A DNA stretch of 6,916 nt from a bacterium UBA4883 (GTDB lineage Bacteria > Bacillota > Clostridia > Oscillospirales > Acutalibacteraceae): NCBI GenBank assembly GCA_002399225.1, contig DHDF01000004.1:1-6916 (forward strand). The letters are read 5' to 3'. This document shows, in pieces, positions 4,939-6,916 of this stretch. Both the position numbers and the translations under genes were made by a program. The notes beneath the pieces were generated by a model. It ran no database searches and was not told the DNA's origin. It worked only from the letters and a program-made list of their open reading frames with translations. Position 1 is the stretch's first letter. The number at the start of each line of letters is the position of its first letter.

Positions 4939-5790
4939 ATGAATGATCGCAAACGCGCGGTGCTGATCGGCACAATGTGCGGAACGGGAAAATGTTCTTT
5001 GACCGCCGCTCTGCCGGTTTTGGCCGCCGCAGGAATCGAAGTGTGCGTGGCGCCGACTGGAACCTCGCCGCTGCCCGGAACAGCGGTGAGGGATTTGAGC
5101 GGCGATCTGTTCGCTTACGCGGAACAATGGAAAAAAGCGGGATATTCGTTTGATGCTATGGTCTTTGAATTTCCGGAAACCGAGGAACAAGCGGGAGCGC
5201 TTTCCGCTTTTCTGCAAACCTTCCGGGAAAAAGATAACCTCGTTCTATTCGGTTCTTCCGGCTGGAACAGCAAAAAAGTTCAGGTGGGCGTTTCCCCGGA
5301 AAAATCGAAACTGGTCCAGCGATTCTGCGCCCAGTCCGACCTTGTGATTCTGCCGGCCGGCGATGCGGCCGCCCTGATGGGAGAGAAAAACCATGATGGA
5401 CCGTGGAGCCGCAGAGCGGTGGAGACCCTGCTGCGCAGCATGTGTTTCACAGGGGCAAAGAGCGCGGTGGCAACGGATGTCTGGTTCAGTCCGGAGTTGA
5501 TGGGTTCCGCTGTTTACAGTGCAGGAAACGGCACGGTCAGCTATGCGTTTTCTCACCGTATCAGCGGGGAATGGCCGGGCACCGGGGACCTATTCTGCGC
5601 CGCGCTGCTGGCCGGGCTCCTTTACGGGATGCGGCAGAGCGCTGCCGTGCAGCTTGCCGTCGACTTTGCCGCAGACTGTATCCGCAAAACGAAGGAAAGC
5701 GGATGCGACAGCCGGTTCGGACTGAAATTTGAAGCCTGCCTCCCAAAGCTAATCCGCCAGCTTGGCGCTCCAAAGCGGCAAAAGGATTAA
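4939..5790 (+). CDS. Divergent pyridoxal/pyridoxamine-kinase-like protein (ribokinase fold)
   Basis: Cytosolic protein of 283 residues related to PdxK/PdxY-type kinases that phosphorylate the 5' hydroxyl of vitamin B6. The N-terminal GTGKCSLTAALPVLAAAGIE (residues 15-34) follows the family pattern GRCSLT.A.P.L...G. The C-terminal PGTGDLFCAALLAGL carries the anion hole and catalytic Asp217. Other family motifs, recalled from memory, are altered: the substrate loop that normally has HTGG reads PLPGT (residues 44-48), the DPVMGD segment reads FGSSGWNS (104-111), and PN.TE reads LPAGDAA (138-144). It may phosphorylate something else or be catalytically weak. The ATG at 4939 has GGAGGG (4927-4932) 6 nt upstream; an earlier TTG at 4882 overlaps the predicted promoter. 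It is bounded by tandem terminators on both sides, so it appears monocistronic, with no functional link to the diol genes. Confidence 0.75.
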   Translation: MNDRKRAVLIGTMCGTGKCSLTAALPVLAAAGIEVCVAPTGTSPLPGTAVRDLSGDLFAYAEQWKKAGYSFDAMVFEFPETEEQAGALSAFLQTFREKDNLVLFGSSGWNSKKVQVGVSPEKSKLVQRFCAQSDLVILPAGDAAALMGEKNHDGPWSRRAVETLLRSMCFTGAKSAVATDVWFSPELMGSAVYSAGNGTVSYAFSHRISGEWPGTGDLFCAALLAGLLYGMRQSAAVQLAVDFAADCIRKTKESGCDSRFGLKFEACLPKLIRQLGAPKRQKD

Positions 5791-5816
5791 ACGCTGCCTG
5801 CTCCTATGGCGTTTTT
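5789..5816 (+). terminator. Probable terminator overlapping the kinase stop codon
   Basis: AAACGC (5789-5794) pairs with GCGTTT (5809-5814) around a 14-base loop, and the stem runs into TTTTT (5812-5816). The left arm uses the last two bases of the TAA stop. It is modest alone, but a stronger one follows. Confidence 0.5.
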
Positions 5817-5837
5817 CCTACATACCGGCGTAAATTC

Positions 5838-5871
5838 ATGGGGATCGGAAGCGGTCCCCATTCGATTTTTT
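5838..5871 (+). terminator. Strong intrinsic terminator upstream of the FHA-SEDS gene
   Basis: A ten-pair stem, ATGGGGATCG (5838-5847) with CGGTCCCCAT (5852-5861) and one T-G wobble, closes a GAAG loop. Four bases later comes a run of six T (5866-5871). It ends transcription 10 nt before the next promoter. Confidence 0.85.
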
Positions 5872-5880
5872 ATGTCCCCG

Positions 5881-5909
5881 TTTACTTTGCGGCGGAATCC
5901 CGCTATAAT
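5881..5909 (+). promoter_or_regulatory. Predicted sigma-A-type promoter of the FHA-SEDS gene
   Basis: TTTACT (5881-5886) and a perfect TATAAT (5904-5909) are separated by 17 nt. The start would be near 5916, leaving a leader of about 20 nt that is nearly all ribosome binding site. This is the best-matched promoter in the window, consistent with constitutive housekeeping expression. Confidence 0.7.
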
Positions 5910-5922
5910 ATTCATGAACCGA

Positions 5923-5930
5923 AAGGAGGT
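5923..5930 (+). promoter_or_regulatory. Ribosome binding site fixing the TTG start
   Basis: AAGGAGGT is a full-length Shine-Dalgarno match whose GGAGG core ends 7 nt before the TTG at 5937. It decides the rare start, because the next in-frame ATG is about 160 codons on, beyond the whole FHA domain. Confidence 0.85.
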
Positions 5931-5936
5931 CCTTTC

Positions 5937-6916
5937 TTGAATTCTTTTTTTACCGCTTTGACCGGTGCGGAGACCCTGCTGCTGTTTGCAGCCCGGGTGA
6001 CCGTTGCGCTGATCGGCGGCATCGTGGTACTCCGCTGCTTTTCTTCTCTGCGCATTGGACGCAGGCGTGAGGACCCCGTCGTCGTTCTGGAAAACAGGAC
6101 GTCGCATCAGGTGATTCCGGTTCTGTACTGGGAAAATTCCATCGGGCGCAGCCGAAGCTGCGACATTGTTTTGAACGACGCAACCGTCAGCCGCGCACAC
6201 GCAGTGCTGTTCCGGCGGGAAAGCGGATGGCTGGTGACAGATACCAACTCCAGGTCCGGCACATTTCTAAACGGAAAAAAGGTCCGGCAGAACGCTCCCG
6301 TTCTTCCGGGGGATGTCATCACAGTGGGATCCACCGCGCTGACGCTCAAGCGAACCGCGGACGTCAGAGGCCTCAGGCCAGTCAAACGCCCCCGCAGGCC
6401 TGCCGCCGCCCCCGCTTCGCTGATGCGGGCCGTGACCGTTTCGCAGATCCTTTTGGGGATCCAGGCCTGCCTAGCCGGGACGAAACCGGATTTTGCACCG
6501 CTGGCCCCGTTCGGGATCCTGCTGATTCTGGAATGGGGATTTTATCTTTTTTCCACGAAAGTACTTGGGCGGATCAGCTTTGAGCTGGAAACCATCGCCT
6601 TCTTTAACTGCGGGGTCGGAATTCTGCTGATCGCAGGGACAGACGTGAAAAGCACTTGGTCCCAGCTTGCGGCAATGGCGCTGGGGATGTTCCTGTTCTG
6701 CGCGATCATCTGGTTTCTGGGCGACCTGGACCGGGCCATGCGCTGGCGGGCCGCCATTGCCGCCCTTGCCATTTTGCTCTTTGCGGCGAATCTGCTTCTG
6801 GGCAAAGAATACAACGGTGCGAAAAACTGGATTGAAGTCGGGCCCCTTTCCATTCAGCCGTCGGAGCTGGTTAAAATTGCTTTCATCTTCGTCGGCGCCT
6901 CCACGCTGGACAGGCT
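5937..6916 (+). CDS. FHA domain fused to SEDS-family (FtsW/RodA/SpoVE) membrane protein, 3' end off window
   Basis: I translated 326 complete codons from the TTG at 5937 to the right edge with no stop. Residues ~12-33 are a membrane helix followed by Arg-rich sequence (38-44), which would put the next part in the cytoplasm. Residues ~50-140 are an FHA phosphothreonine-binding domain with its key residues: Gly70-Arg71, Ser85-Arg86 and His88, Asn104-Ser105, Gly108-Thr109 and Asn112-Gly113. A basic Pro/Ala linker (147-160) leads to successive hydrophobic helices (about 166-180, 186-206, 219-236, 243-262, 270-288). Then comes the SEDS signature NGAKNWIEVGPLSIQPSELVK (residues 293-313), typical of lipid II glycosyltransferases that build peptidoglycan. 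The catalytic acidic loop and remaining helices are outside the window. The FHA domain suggests control by a Ser/Thr kinase. Whether it serves division, elongation or sporulation cannot be told. It has its own promoter, downstream of a strong terminator. Confidence 0.88.
   Translation, partial: MNSFFTALTGAETLLLFAARVTVALIGGIVVLRCFSSLRIGRRREDPVVVLENRTSHQVIPVLYWENSIGRSRSCDIVLNDATVSRAHAVLFRRESGWLVTDTNSRSGTFLNGKKVRQNAPVLPGDVITVGSTALTLKRTADVRGLRPVKRPRRPAAAPASLMRAVTVSQILLGIQACLAGTKPDFAPLAPFGILLILEWGFYLFSTKVLGRISFELETIAFFNCGVGILLIAGTDVKSTWSQLAAMALGMFLFCAIIWFLGDLDRAMRWRAAIAALAILLFAANLLLGKEYNGAKNWIEVGPLSIQPSELVKIAFIFVGASTLDR

Noticed and set aside
5914..5940. 8-codon ATG frame whose TGA overlaps the TTG start of the FHA-SEDS gene
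   Set aside because: The ATG lies at or before the predicted transcription start and has no ribosome binding site, so translational coupling is unlikely.

Overview
The window looks like chromosomal sequence from a moderate-GC anaerobic Firmicute (Clostridia). I would guess Oscillospiraceae-like, because it combines an oxygen-sensitive glycyl radical dehydratase, strong AGGAGG ribosome binding sites, GTG/TTG starts, clostridial-type promoters and an FHA-SEDS fusion. That placement is inference and was not tested by any search. No mobile element, CRISPR array, tRNA or rRNA was found.

Layout. (1) 1-1787, minus strand: the first ~595 residues of a B12-independent, DhaB1-type glycerol/1,2-propanediol dehydratase. 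It runs off the left edge, so the glycyl radical loop and any adjacent activase gene lie outside the window. (2) 1788-2303: an AT-rich divergent control region with two outward-facing promoters, an AT-rich palindrome and four copies of a TTRAWTTTACA-like motif. (3) 2304-3437, plus strand: a PduQ-like iron-dependent alcohol dehydrogenase. (4) 3438-3835: a noncoding gap. (5) 3836-4552, plus: a GlpF-type aquaglyceroporin. (6) 4553-4938: a noncoding gap ending in two tandem intrinsic terminators and a promoter. (7) 4939-5790, plus: a divergent pyridoxal/pyridoxamine-kinase-like protein of the ribokinase fold. (8) 5791-5936: two terminators, then a good sigma-A-type promoter. (9) 5937-6916, plus: an FHA domain fused to a SEDS (FtsW/RodA/SpoVE) membrane protein, cut by the right edge.

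The first three genes make a coherent pathway. GlpF would admit glycerol (or a small diol), the glycyl radical enzyme would dehydrate it to 3-hydroxypropanal (or propanal), and the iron-dependent dehydrogenase would reduce the aldehyde to 1,3-propanediol (or 1-propanol), reoxidising NADH. The dehydratase keeps every known active-site residue of Clostridium butyricum DhaB1 at the same residue number and has no N-terminal microcompartment-targeting extension, so a free cytosolic route is more likely than a microcompartment.

The most interesting regulatory observation is that both divergent promoters carry the same motif, in the same orientation relative to transcription, exactly 45 nt upstream of their TATAAT boxes. 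Two further copies lie between them as direct repeats 21 bp apart. This suggests one unidentified activator controlling both arms. The kinase and the FHA-SEDS gene look like separate transcription units unrelated to diol metabolism.
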